Positions 11,954 through 23,300 of a stretch of 64,000 nt of DNA are shown here, in pieces. The notes under the pieces were generated by a model. The model was not told the DNA's origin and did not search any database. It saw nothing but the letters and a program-made list of their open reading frames with translations. The position numbers and the translations under genes were made by a program. How positions within the stretch are numbered: the stretch's first letter is position 1; each line of letters begins with the position of its first letter. Source of the DNA: Liolophura sinensis (Eukaryota > Mollusca > Polyplacophora > Chitonida > Chitonidae); NCBI RefSeq assembly GCF_032854445.1, contig NC_088305.1, positions 20,622,955-20,686,954 of the forward strand. The letters are read 5' to 3'.

Positions 11954-12106
11954 GAGTTAATTATGGCTAATAAACTAACAGTACAAGAAAGAGTTTTAAT
12001 TGGTTTTTATGTTTGGAAGAGATGGGGCAACATACCGCTCTGTAGCTCAAGCATCGAACCTCAACCTGGATGGTGCGCGACTTCTGGGACACCCTGTATA
12101 ACCATG
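11954..12106 (+). pseudogene. Possible transposase helix-turn-helix fragment
   Basis: From ATG at 11963 the frame reads MANKLTVQERVLIGFYVWKR; after a frame change near codon 22 it reads ATYRSVAQASNLNL. This resembles the start of helix-turn-helix domains in Tc1/IS630-type transposases. It is short, broken, and has no neighbouring catalytic domain. Confidence 0.25.
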
Positions 12107-12690
12107 TAAAGTATACGGGAAAACGAAAGTCACCCTTTCTGCAAATGTATTATTTTTTTTCTTTTATTTCAAATGGTTGGGTGACTGGTCACCGTCTTAT
12201 TATATAGTATTATATAGTCCATTAAACGACTTATTTTGACTCAGAAATATTAACTGCTATCCGAGTTTACTTTTATTAATTTACTCAAGAAGAAAAGACT
12301 TAGGCTTCCTTCAGGCGGGCATTTTTCATTTGCAAAATGTCATATTACCTTTTTTCTATATCATCTCAAAATCGCGCGAATGACTTTTCGCGACACTTAT
12401 ACCTGGAATATTCCACCTATATGGGAGTATATCAGTGATATGACAGCGGTCAAAACTTGCGTCGACAGGAAACCATACAGAGGAAACCCCAGGTTCGTAT
12501 AACCTCATAACGTTAAGCCGCATCCGACTGGTCTAAAGCTTGGTTCCATAATACGACCTGACGGCCAAAGGGCTCGTTGTGTGGGCTTCCATCACTTCAT
12601 TCTCATGCTAAGCCAGAATTATATCGTCACCGCAATCGCAAATTGTTCCGGTATAACAGTAAATTAGTTGAGTGGGGGGTGGTTGAGGGC

Positions 12691-12729
<39 letters not shown>

Positions 12730-12924
12730 TCAAGCAATTTTTGTTTGTTGTTGTTATTTTTTTTTTAATTTGCAGTGTTGGTCGAACTATAATGATTTTA
12801 ATAGTCGATCAGTACATACCGCCTTGTATTGTACAGCTAACACGGCGGCTGATAATAAAACGGCATAACGGTTTCCATTGAAAGAAATATGGTTTCTTAA
12901 TCAAAGCATTTTAACAATCTGCGT

Positions 12925-13022
12925 GTGGTTGCCTCCCACCATAATGCTGACCGCCGTTGTTGTAGTGAAATATTCTTGAGTACGACGGAAAACACTAATC
13001 AAATAAATAAATCAAATAAATA
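12925..13022 (+). mobile_element. SINE family A, 3' fragment
   Basis: Contains the family words CCTCCCACCATAATGCTGAC and GAAATATTCTTGAGTACGAC, and an AAATA tail. Confidence 0.75.
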
Positions 13023-14481
13023 TCAAAACATTTTAATTAACTTCCCACCTTATGCTGGAATCGAACCCGCAACAACATTCACCATGTGAGTTATAGGGTG
13101 GTGTGAACTGCAACTGTGTAAGCCACTTTCCCAGCCATGCGAGGCCTTCGCAATAGGCCTGCACATATTTGTTTCACACGTAATAAACACGTCCTGGTGT
13201 TTATTCACAAAGGGTGTGTTTAGTAATTAAAGGGATGTGTTTATTATAGTAAACATGTAATATGCTAAGTATATAATGTGGTGAATGTTTTTAACACTAA
13301 TAATCCAGTGATCACGACTCTATTATTAACTGTAAAAAAGTCGGCAAACATGTAAACGTGTTTGCTATATAGGCCTACAGCAAATGTGTGACATGTTCAC
13401 AAAGCGTTTAAAAGTACAACTCATCTTCGTTACAAGTGTGAAAACATGTACGGTTTAAATCGTATTGTAATTAATAAAGAACCCGTTATACAAAAATATG
13501 TTGATAGAGAAGACAATTACTACCTTATTTTACAACCTGGAATGAAGAAATGTAACATTGCCGTGACGATAGCGATAAGTTCTCGTCGGACTTGTTTTAT
13601 AGGCTGTTTATGAAACAATCTCTCCTTCCCCTCTCTCCATCCCCCCCCCCCCCCACATCCCACATGCCACTTCCATGACTATTCGTGTTGAAGTGTACCG
13701 TGTTAGCTATCCACTAAAAATAAACAGATTCCAATGTATAAACTACCAATTATTTATAAAATATTAATTGTACATACCTAAGTCCTAAACAGATCTTTTT
13801 ACACGAATAATGAGAACGACAGCGAAATTATCATATCACTCCAACACCCCGATGCGTGCGTCACATAAAGGCTGTATGTTTGAATGACGTCATATGACGC
13901 CATTAGCACGTTTTGTGAAAGCGTTCTCCGTGACATACGGGTGTTATAGTCTAATTAAATTGAAACTGTGACATAAAGGCAATGTCTACTGCGGAGGACC
14001 CCGAATGTATATGACTAGATTTTCGCAGCCAGCTGTTTGTCCAATTCGCTCAATCAATACGTCCTTTAGCCTACACATGTGTCTGATTTTGTCTCTGATA
14101 AGAAATAAGTACAAGATATAAGCCGCGCTATCCGTTTCCTTACTACCAATGGTTCGGCATGGTCTTATGCCAGTGAAACTTTACTGTCGACTTTGTGCTA
14201 GTTTTGTATTTTTATTGCAACTTTTTGAAGAAGATTTTAACGTATATAAGGTTACGTTATGCCGATGTATTAATAATATTTACATTACAATATTGACATC
14301 TGACACAGGTGCCGTTCAAGGTTTGCATGTCATAAACTTAACATTCTGTGGCGTTAGTCAGTTAATGACTCTCCTCCTGGTTAGATTTTGTCACACTGTC
14401 GCGCAGCTAAACTGAATTTGAGCACGCGAACCCATTCATCGATCAAAGACCTGATAGTTGTATGGCGAGTCAACACTTTAA

Positions 14482-15058
14482 AGGAGAAGAAAACATAAAA
14501 ATGACGCCAAAATCAGACGAAAGAGCGTCAAAACTTATTTCCAAATAAGATCTTTAATATTTTGGGGGATATTTTGAAGAGAAGGAAGTATTTGAAAATA
14601 TTTTGTAAGGTTTGGGACCAGTTTTTGGTATTTATTTTTATTGCATAATAATGTTCTAAATAGGGATGTGATGCTTGTCTAATAAATTTATTCGCATGTA
14701 ACTTTGTTGTTTATATCGAAACAAATGCATTTAAGCTATATTATGATAATATTTATGAACATGTTAAAAATATAAATATGATCCAAATTGAGGTTTAACA
14801 CATTTGTTAGCTGAAAAGAACAAATTCTAGTGCAAATATATTTATTAAATATCTGTTACATCCTCATTTATAACACTATTACACAAAGAACAGTATATAC
14901 CAAGAGATGGTCCCAAATACCCACCATACAAAAATTATTTTCAAGTGTCTTTTTCTCTTGAAGGAAAAATCGGAAAAAAACATTCAAGACCACATTTAGG
15001 AATAACTTTTCGCACTCTTTCATCTGAACCTTATGTCATTGTTATGTTTTCTCCAACT
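14482..15058. mobile_element. 577-bp foldback element, possibly TTAA-flanked
   Basis: The left end AGGAGAAGAAAACATAAAAA mirrors the right end ATTGTTATGTTTTCTCCAACT. The reverse complement of the right half aligns along the left half nearly to the centre, sharing TTTGGGACCA, ATATTT..AATAAAT and ATAAATATGATC. TTAA lies immediately outside both ends (14478-14481, 15059-15062), as with piggyBac-type insertions. No open frame, so non-autonomous. A partial copy lies at 54621-55018. Confidence 0.7.
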
Positions 15059-15227
15059 TTAACCAAGTGATGAGCCAGCGAGACCCGTATGTTGTCAATA
15101 TTTTCATTGATTTGCCCAAATCAAATATCACCATAAAGCATGTACAAGTGAGACAATGTCATATGTTACGATAAATCTTATGTTATACATTACGGAAATA
15201 TATGATATTTTTGACATTCTTATCGGT

Positions 15228-15497
15228 AAGGGGGCCTCCGTGGCTCATTTGGTTAGCGCGCTAGCGCAGCGTAATGACCCAGGAGTCTCTCACAAATGCG
15301 GTCGCTGTGAGTTCAAGTCCAGCTCATGCTTGCTTGCTCTCCGGCTGTACGTGGGAAGGTCTTGCAGCAACCTGCGGATGGTCGTGGGTTTCCCCCGGGC
15401 CGTGCCCGGTTTCCACCCACCATAATGCTGGCCGCCGTCGTATAAGTGAAATATTCTTGAGTACGCCGTAAAACACCAATCAAATAAATAAATAAAT
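15228..15497 (+). mobile_element. SINE family A, full-length reference copy
   Basis: Complete element. A box-like TGGCTCATTTGGTTAGCGCG, B box TCGCTGTGAGTTCAAGTCC, middle CAGCAACCTGCGGATGGTCG, then GCCGCCGTCGTATAAGTGAA and AAACACCAATCAAATAAATA. The head is tRNA-like but cannot fold as a full tRNA, so it is not a tRNA gene. Confidence 0.9.
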
Positions 15498-15689
15498 CTT
15501 ATCGGTAATATTATACGTATTGAGACAGAATAAAGCAAACATGTCAGTTTATAAATACAATAGAACTGGTTTGGAATATACCCTTTTCCAGCGATGTCAA
15601 ACTTGAAAACTTTGAAATGAATGAAATAGTCTGATAAAAACAACTACAATAAAGTAAGGATTACTTGTTGTCCGTGTGGATATCTCAAC

Positions 15690-17417
15690 ATGCACAGAAA
15701 ATAATTCAATTCTATCCACATACTGAAAATAACTTCAGTCTGTACAAAAAATTAATAATTTCAACCTGTACAGAAAACAATTTCAACCTTTACAGAAAAC
15801 AATTTCAACCTTTACAGAAAATAATTTCAGCCTGCACATAAAATAATTAAGTTTTATCCACACACTGAAACCAACTTCAAGCTGTACAGAAAATAATTCA
15901 AACCTGTACAGAAAATGTCAGCCTGTAGAGAAAACAATTTCAGCCTGTAGAGAAAACAATTTCAACCTGTACAGAAAACAATTTCAACCTGTACAGAAAA
16001 TAATTTCATCATTTACAGAAAATAATTTTAGCCTGAACAGAAAATAATTCAAACCTGTACAGAAAATGTCAGCCTGTAGAGAAAACAATCTCAGCCTGTA
16101 GAGAAAACAATTTCAACCTGTAGAGAAAACAATTTCAACCTGTACAGAAAATAATTTTAGCCTGTACAGAAAACAATTTCAGCTTGTACAGAATATAATT
16201 TCAGTCTGTACAGAAAACAATTTCATCATGTACAGAAAACAATTTCAGCTTGTACGGAAAATAATTTCAACCTGTACAGAAAATAATTTCATCCTTTACA
16301 GAAAATAATTTCATCCTGTAGAGAAAATAATTTCAACCTGTACGGAAAAAAATTTCATCCTGTAGAGAAAATAATTTCAGCCTGTACAGAAAACAACTTC
16401 AACCTGTACAGAAAATAATTTCAACCTGTAGAGAAAATAATTTCAGCCTGTAGAGAAAATAATTTCATCCTTTACACAAAATAATTTCAACCTGCAGAGA
16501 AAACAATTTCAACCTGTACAGAAAATATTTTTAACCTGTACAGAAAATAATTTCATCCTGTACAGAATATAATATCATCCTTTACAGAAAATAATTTCAT
16601 CCTGAACAGAAAATAATTTCAGCCTGTACGGAAAGCAATTTCAACCTGTACAGAAAACAATTTCAGCCTGTACAGAAAACACTTTCAGCTTGTACAGAAT
16701 ATAATTTCAGTCTGTACAGAAAACAATTTCATCATGTACAGAAAACAATTTCAACCTGTAGAGAAAACTATTTCAACCTGTAGAGAAAACAATTTCAGCC
16801 TTTAGAGAAAATAATTTCATCCTGAACAGAAAATAATTTCAGCCTGTACAGAAAACAATTTCAACCTGTAGAGAAAATAATTTCATCCTTTACAGAAAAT
16901 AATTTCACCCTGTACAGAAATAATTTCAGCCTGTAGAGAAAACAATTTCAACCTGTACAGAAAATAATTTCAACCTGTAGAGAAAACAATTTCATCATGT
17001 ACAGAAAATAATTTCAACCTGTACAGAATATAATTTCATCCTTTACAGAAAATATATTTCATCCTGAACAGAAAATAATTTCAGCCTGTACAGAAAACAA
17101 TTTCATCCTGTACAGAAAACAATTTCTTCTTTTACACAAAATAATTTCAACCTGTACAGAAAATAATTTTAGTCTGTACAGAAAACAATTTCATCATGTA
17201 CAGAAAACAATTTCTTCCTTTACACAAAATAATTTCAGCCTGTACGGAAAGCAATTTCAACCTGTACAGAAAATAATTTTAGTCTGTACAGAAAACAATT
17301 TCATCATGTACAGAAAACAATTTCATCCTGCACAGAAAACAATTTCAAACTGTACAGAAAATAATTTCTGCCTGCACAGAAAACAATTTCAGCCTGTACA
17401 GGAAATAATTTCATTCA
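15690..17417. repeat. 22-bp minisatellite, about 78 copies
   Basis: Repeats of CCTGTACAGAAAATAATTTCAA with variants (CAGAAAACAA, GTAGAGAA, CATCC for CAACC). The array is 1.7 kb long and lies between EGFR and SH3BP5. It is A+T-rich and carries no open frame. Confidence 0.95.
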
Positions 17418-17849
17418 GTGCGGAATCCATGGCACCGAGAATATTATACATTAAGCACAATGAAAATTAAGTTACATACATGTATATTAGCCTTTTTTCT
17501 TATAGACTGACCAGTTTTTTGGCATCCAGTCAGTCTGTCAGATGAAACAATCTGGATTCGGGCGTTGGTGCAGTCATAACGTCGGACCGAGATTCCCCGA
17601 GGTACATCCTCCCGCCATACCGTACTCTTGGGACTTTGTCTGTACATAAAGTGTTCGAAAGTGCTCGGAGAACCGCATATGTGGTTTTAAATGATGTTCG
17701 TTAGCTGAAGATTACTTCAAACATTATGGCCAATATTTCGGAGTGGGTTGGAATAATTTTTGTGGTGGATAAAATTGCGTCATGATGTAGCTAATATACA
17801 TGTAGGTCGTCTGTGTCAAATAACCATGTTTTCATTACTTTTTTCTTTA

Positions 17850-18140
17850 GTTATTCATTCCATTGCCGAATAGGCACGTGGGGTATTATGTCGATCAGTA
17901 TGTGAATTTCTTTATCCATTTCCGTGGCCGAATATACAGGCACGTGGGGAATGTTTGTCGGTCAGTATGTACATTTCTTTATCCATTTCCGTGGCCGAAT
18001 ATACAGGCACGTAACGTGTATCTGTCGGTCAAAAATAATATGTGAATTTCTGTAATCATTTCTATTGCCGAATATACAGGCAGTTGTACTTCTTGCTGTC
18101 AATATGTGAATTTTTTTGTTCGTTTCTATAGCCGAATAAA
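17850..18140. repeat. ~67-bp tandem repeat, 4-5 diverged copies
   Basis: Each copy carries TTTCNGTGGCCGAATATACAGGCACGT followed by a GTCGGTCAGTATGT-like word. It lies just upstream of the SH3BP5 start exon. Confidence 0.75.
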
Positions 18141-18474
18141 CATGTGTCGTAGTCCTATATATACGTCATTCAGTGTTTGAATTCAGTTATGACTGTTATC
18201 TATGCCTTAAAATAAACATAACAAAACCGTTTGTTATATAGCTGATGGAATAGCTTGGTCGATATGTGCCTGGCTGGAGCACAATGGGATCAGTGCGATC
18301 AGCTGATAAGACGGTAGATCCACGTAAACTCCTGTCAGTGCTGACACAGCTGTCGCCGCGCAACAAATGCAGTTGCGCACAGGAAAGCAGAGTGCCAATT
18401 GTCCTACAAATAAACAGGGGAGATAAGATACAAACGAGCTCATCCACGGTTGACAATAAACAGGACCAGTGGCA

Positions 18475-18534
18475 ATGGAGTGTCGCGCGGGCGATGGGGA
18501 GGAGAGCGAAGAGAGTGTTCACCCCAAAGTCAAG
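18475..18534 (+). CDS. SH3BP5: SH3BP5 exon 1 (start)
   Basis: ATG at 18475 (context GGCAATGG), 20 codons, phase 0, donor AAG|GTAAGA. Encodes an acidic N-terminus with ESVHPKVK directly before exon 2's EELDRLNQ, matching human EEVDPRIQ-GELEKLNQ. A GTG two codons earlier is not needed. Confidence 0.72.
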
Positions 18535-20142
18535 GTAAGACGGCTGGTATACGAGGCATTCGGGCGGGAGGTTGGAGTTATAGCTGTAAGGCGTATATTG
18601 ATCAGTTTGTGTACTTTTGGAAGAGACTTGTGTACACGGGATACGCCCCCCCCTTCTAAGGCCTACTATATGCTGTGTGACAACCCCGAGCTATTTTTTG
18701 TACTACAGACGTTACTGTTACGTGGATGTAAGGAGTCTAAATAGCATGTCTGTACAGGAGCGTTGGAGAGTGGGATATTTTGGCTTCTATCACGTTAATC
18801 TTCATATATCAACTATCATTTCATTCCATATTAGTGCTTCTCATTCAAACTATACATTGAAACACATTGGCATTTTGAGATTTTTGAGTGGAATATTACA
18901 AATGCTGATGTCTGTACCCCGACCTCTGTAGTAATCTGTAGTATAGGCCTCTATATCTGTTGCTGACATTTCTTTATATCTTTATCTAGCTACACCGCAG
19001 TCAGTGCGTGCTGTGTGCTGGTTGACTTGTGCCTAGTCTAACTTATACAGAGGTATGCAAATGACAAACAGTGTCTTCTTTCTGTAATTCTGTACATAGT
19101 CACTTAGCTGTTATGGACTTGTGATCACTATACTAGTGTTTCGGTTTTTAAAGGGGGTGACGACAAGGTATAATGTTTCCTTGTCTACCTAAATTGTAGA
19201 CATTGCGTAATATATCTTTTAATGTTATATATAGTTATAAACTACAACGACACACATGCACAATCATCCGTAACGTTTATAATATAGTTCACATGAGTAC
19301 ACATATGCCCCCCCCCCCCCGCCCCGACACACACACACACACACACACCATCCCTCTCATCCCCACCAGTGTAAACCCATGTACCACGGATGTGCTGTGT
19401 TGCGATGGAAGCCTGCAGGGCTGAATGTAAATGTCACTATACGCCTATACCACGCATACCTGTGTGGACAGGCAGTTCTGAATTGCTCACAGGACTACTA
19501 CTGTGTGTCTGGTGGTGGCGGTCGGGAAAGGGTGGTTGGAGTGGGGGGTACACAAAATTACGTGCTGAAAAGCTAACCTACAGATGCTGGCGTTCACGGG
19601 CCACTGGCGTACTATTGCGTGTTGTTCATTGAGTTTTAACGAAAACATGAACTACAGTGCACGTGTTGATCGGTATTTATTGAAATCCCGCAGATATGGT
19701 GACATGTACATGTGAATGGTTCAGCCTACTCTCGGCTATCTTGCATTTTACTGGCCTTTTACCACTGTTAATTATACAGGTGTAGTGTTTGAAACTAAAC
19801 ACATGTACGTGTATTCCAGCAGACAAACACAAATTAATATGTATCCCATAAACACAATAATGTATATCCCAACCCATAATTCGGCAGACAATATCATAAT
19901 ATATACTAAAAAAAATAATCGGTTAATTTGAACAGAAATTGCGTGAGTGATGCTATAATGTTTTTTGTTATTATAACATAATATTGTGTTACATTGAACA
20001 TAATATCCGGTGGATCTAATAGAATCCTTATGTTGAATTACAAGAATATTTGAGCTGTACTTAACAGAATCCTCTGCTGCAATAACAGAATACATTCTTT
20101 CTGTTATTCTGTTAAATTTAACACATAATTTTTTGGAGTGTG

Positions 20143-20231
<89 letters not shown>

Positions 20232-20298
20232 TTAGTCTGCCGGTTTTGGGTGTGTTTAGTCTGCCGGTTTGGGTGGTGTGTAAACGTTACGTCTACAA

Positions 20299-20393
<95 letters not shown>

Positions 20394-23300
20394 AAATGTA
20401 CATGAAAATACCATATACTCCATATACAAACGGGAGGACGTAACGTGTACATACCATCCTATAAACTAAACATTCATATATGCTTTGTTTACCCTGTATT
20501 AAATACGCGCAGACTCAAAAAAAATATACATCTAATCTTAATTCTCTTTTACGGTGTCCTTAAGGTTTATAAACCACATAGTTTTAGGGAAGTTCATACA
20601 GCGGATAACGGATTCAGAATAACATAGACTGTAAACATTGACACAGATCATATATACTGACCATAAGTCAGTTTGTTTTTTATAAGAACACAAATATATC
20701 AAGGTCCATATAAACAGGCCTCTTTTCGAGAACCTGAGCTTTGTATCCTTCTCCAGCGATATCCCCCAGCGGTATTGCCCTGTATCTCGCTCCTCCCCAT
20801 ATCTCGCTCCTCCCGCATCTCCCTTCTCCCTCCTCCCCGTATCTCCCCCTGTCCCCACTTCCCACCCTCTGTCCATCCTCACCCCTTTCCACCGTCGTGT
20901 CTTTCCATCTACAGCATCCCACATATCTCTTGCTCTTGTGTATCACCCGACTCACATATATGGCCTGTCTCCATCCTCTCAGTGAATCTACAGCCTTCCA
21001 ACCCCAACCAAAATCACCCTTCCCACTATGTTTAAGCAGGCGGGTGGGGGTGGGGGTGGAACGGGAACCGGAAAGGGAACGGGTGTGGGGTCACAGCTAA
21101 TGGATTTGGAGGTTACATGAACGCATTGTTTTTTCATACTGCTTTTCAGTAAATTGTGAACTGCAATCCCCAAAATATAAATCCCCTAATTTTCTCGTGA
21201 TACACGACCATGCCATACTACCACATGTCGCTTGCATTTTGCTTTAAGCATATCAAAATATCAACCTACGCTGGAAGTTCAGCGTTTTGTCACCTCGGTA
21301 ACTTCCAGTGGGTTGGGTAGTAACAATGGGCAAAAACTGAAGTTTTAGTTCTATCTAAAACGGATAAAATTCTGATATACAAATTGCCCAGTTGCGCTGT
21401 GCGCGATCTTTCTGATCTCCCGGTGCCGTATATGCCGGACGTGCCCTCAACATCACGGCAGTAACCTAATCCTCAGCGCTCTACCCCACACGGAATAGCG
21501 GCTATCTGTTAATGAGATACATTAACCTTATTGTAAAGCGTAGTACAGTTCTAAACGTACCCTAAATACTCGACTAATTCGACCACAAATATAGCACCTC
21601 TATGAGATGAAGTTATCTTATCCAGCCAGGTTAATTAATAATTTCCGCAAAATTCATATGTGACCCTACCTGAACAATACATTTTAGTCTGCAAAACCCC
21701 ATCAGTCACCTTCACAGACTGGGGCGGGATTTGGATCTACTTTATAGGTTCGGATTTGCTTCGGATTTAGGGCAGTCCATTATTTTGCCTGCCTTTATGC
21801 GTTATTTGTGCTGCAAATGTTCGGACTATTCAACGTCCTGGTGTACACAAACGGTAACGGTATAACAGCTAGGGGACACGCTTTAGAGGGAAATCAATTA
21901 GCTGAAAAAGACTGACTTTTAGAGAGCAAACCTGCTACTCATTATGCGCAACGATGAATGAATTTATTTACGACTCAGTTATGTATATATACAGGTTAAA
22001 CATGCGATTATAGCTGAAATGGTCGATCATTCGTTCAGCTCGCCACGATACGGCTTGAAATATTGCTGGAGTGCCGTCAAGTCATAGTCATTCATTCGCT
22101 CGTTCGCTCGTTCGTTCGTTCGTTCGTTCGTTCAGCTATTGACCATTCGGTCAGTCGCAGTAGGCCTACTTTTGTCTATGGATTTCAGTCGTATAAGCTT
22201 TTTTACAGTTCAGAAAGAATTCTGTTATGTAATTTAGAGTCCATTTACAGATCCGATTCAAGCTGTGTAATATATTGTTTGTCTGTTTGCCTGCTTTTTG
22301 TCCAGCTTGTCAGTTGGCCAGTGTCTGTTCTCGTCTGCTTGCCTGCCCGCCTGCCTGTCTCTTCGTGTGCTTGTCCTTTCGCTCGTTATGGTTGTCTTTT
22401 GTTCTGGTGGGCGTAAACAAAAAACAAAAAAAAACAAAAAAAACAAAAAAAAAAATAGATTGAGTCCATGCATTCCAATAAGACGGCTTTGACGTAAGCC
22501 TAGTTTTGAAATGTGATTTAATACCGTATATAAATTAACGCCCAAAGCTACAGTTAAATATATCAAAGTCTTATCTTGAAGCAAATCAACCTCTTGAAAT
22601 TTGAACTGTTGGACAATAAATTACAGGTATTATATTGACATTTTAAATACTGGCTAATAAGCACATTACAGAATCGACCTCTGTCACCAGGCGTGAACTT
22701 TATCTCCGTGTTAATACAGAACCGGACAAGGCACAACCATCTATCACAGATGCATGGTATGAGCACAATTACGAGATAATACACCGACAATTATAGCTGT
22801 TTTCCAAAACTGTCTGTACGCAATTACCATCCTTGACATTCCATGGGATTCTATTCGCTAATTGCATGTAATATGTACACAGATCTCATAAACAACTTAA
22901 GTTTAGGTGTAGTAAAGACTTAAAACTTCATACATTTATATATCGGTACTAAAAAAGGCGAATATTCGCAGTAGGAGTCATATCCAGCAAACAGTTCATG
23001 TCGCTTTGTACTCAAGCCCGTGTTAAATAAATTTAGGAAAGAAATTCGAACGACCCGATTTCAAAAGGTGTATTCGCCACATGGGTGATGTATTGCCGAT
23101 GTGGCGTTAAGCCATAATCATTCATTCATTTAAAAGGTGGAATATCTAGAATGCCGCACCCTTATCAAGAGATGCATACGTACCGTGCGTGGGGCAGTGT
23201 TTAAATACAGTCCTTGCTTGTATGTATTGTATTTCCCTCTTAGTTTGGCTAAGACATGGTTTTTCTGTCAGGTTGTATTATTTATATAATATAATTTATA

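Larger units (their letters stand above)
11346..18474. other. Divergent intergenic region between EGFR and SH3BP5
   Basis: Should contain both 5' UTRs and promoters, but no clear core promoter can be assigned. A 37-T run lies at 12692-12728 and a poly-C run near 13645. A tRNA-like SINE head lies on the minus strand at about 13040-13140. Other elements are listed separately. Confidence 0.5.

Noticed and set aside
14149..14415. 88-codon plus-strand open frame
   Set aside because: No family signal, splice support or conservation cue; ordinary for A+T-rich intergenic DNA.
15231..15330. Possible tRNA gene
   Set aside because: A- and B-box-like sequence is present, but the arms do not pair and the rest of a SINE follows directly; the same head recurs across the window.
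20133..20443. Tyr-Ile repeat open frames
   Set aside because: (TA)n microsatellite.
20538..21100. Pro/Ser-rich and Arg/Gly-rich frames on opposite strands
   Set aside because: A pyrimidine-rich low-complexity stretch gives both; no family signal.
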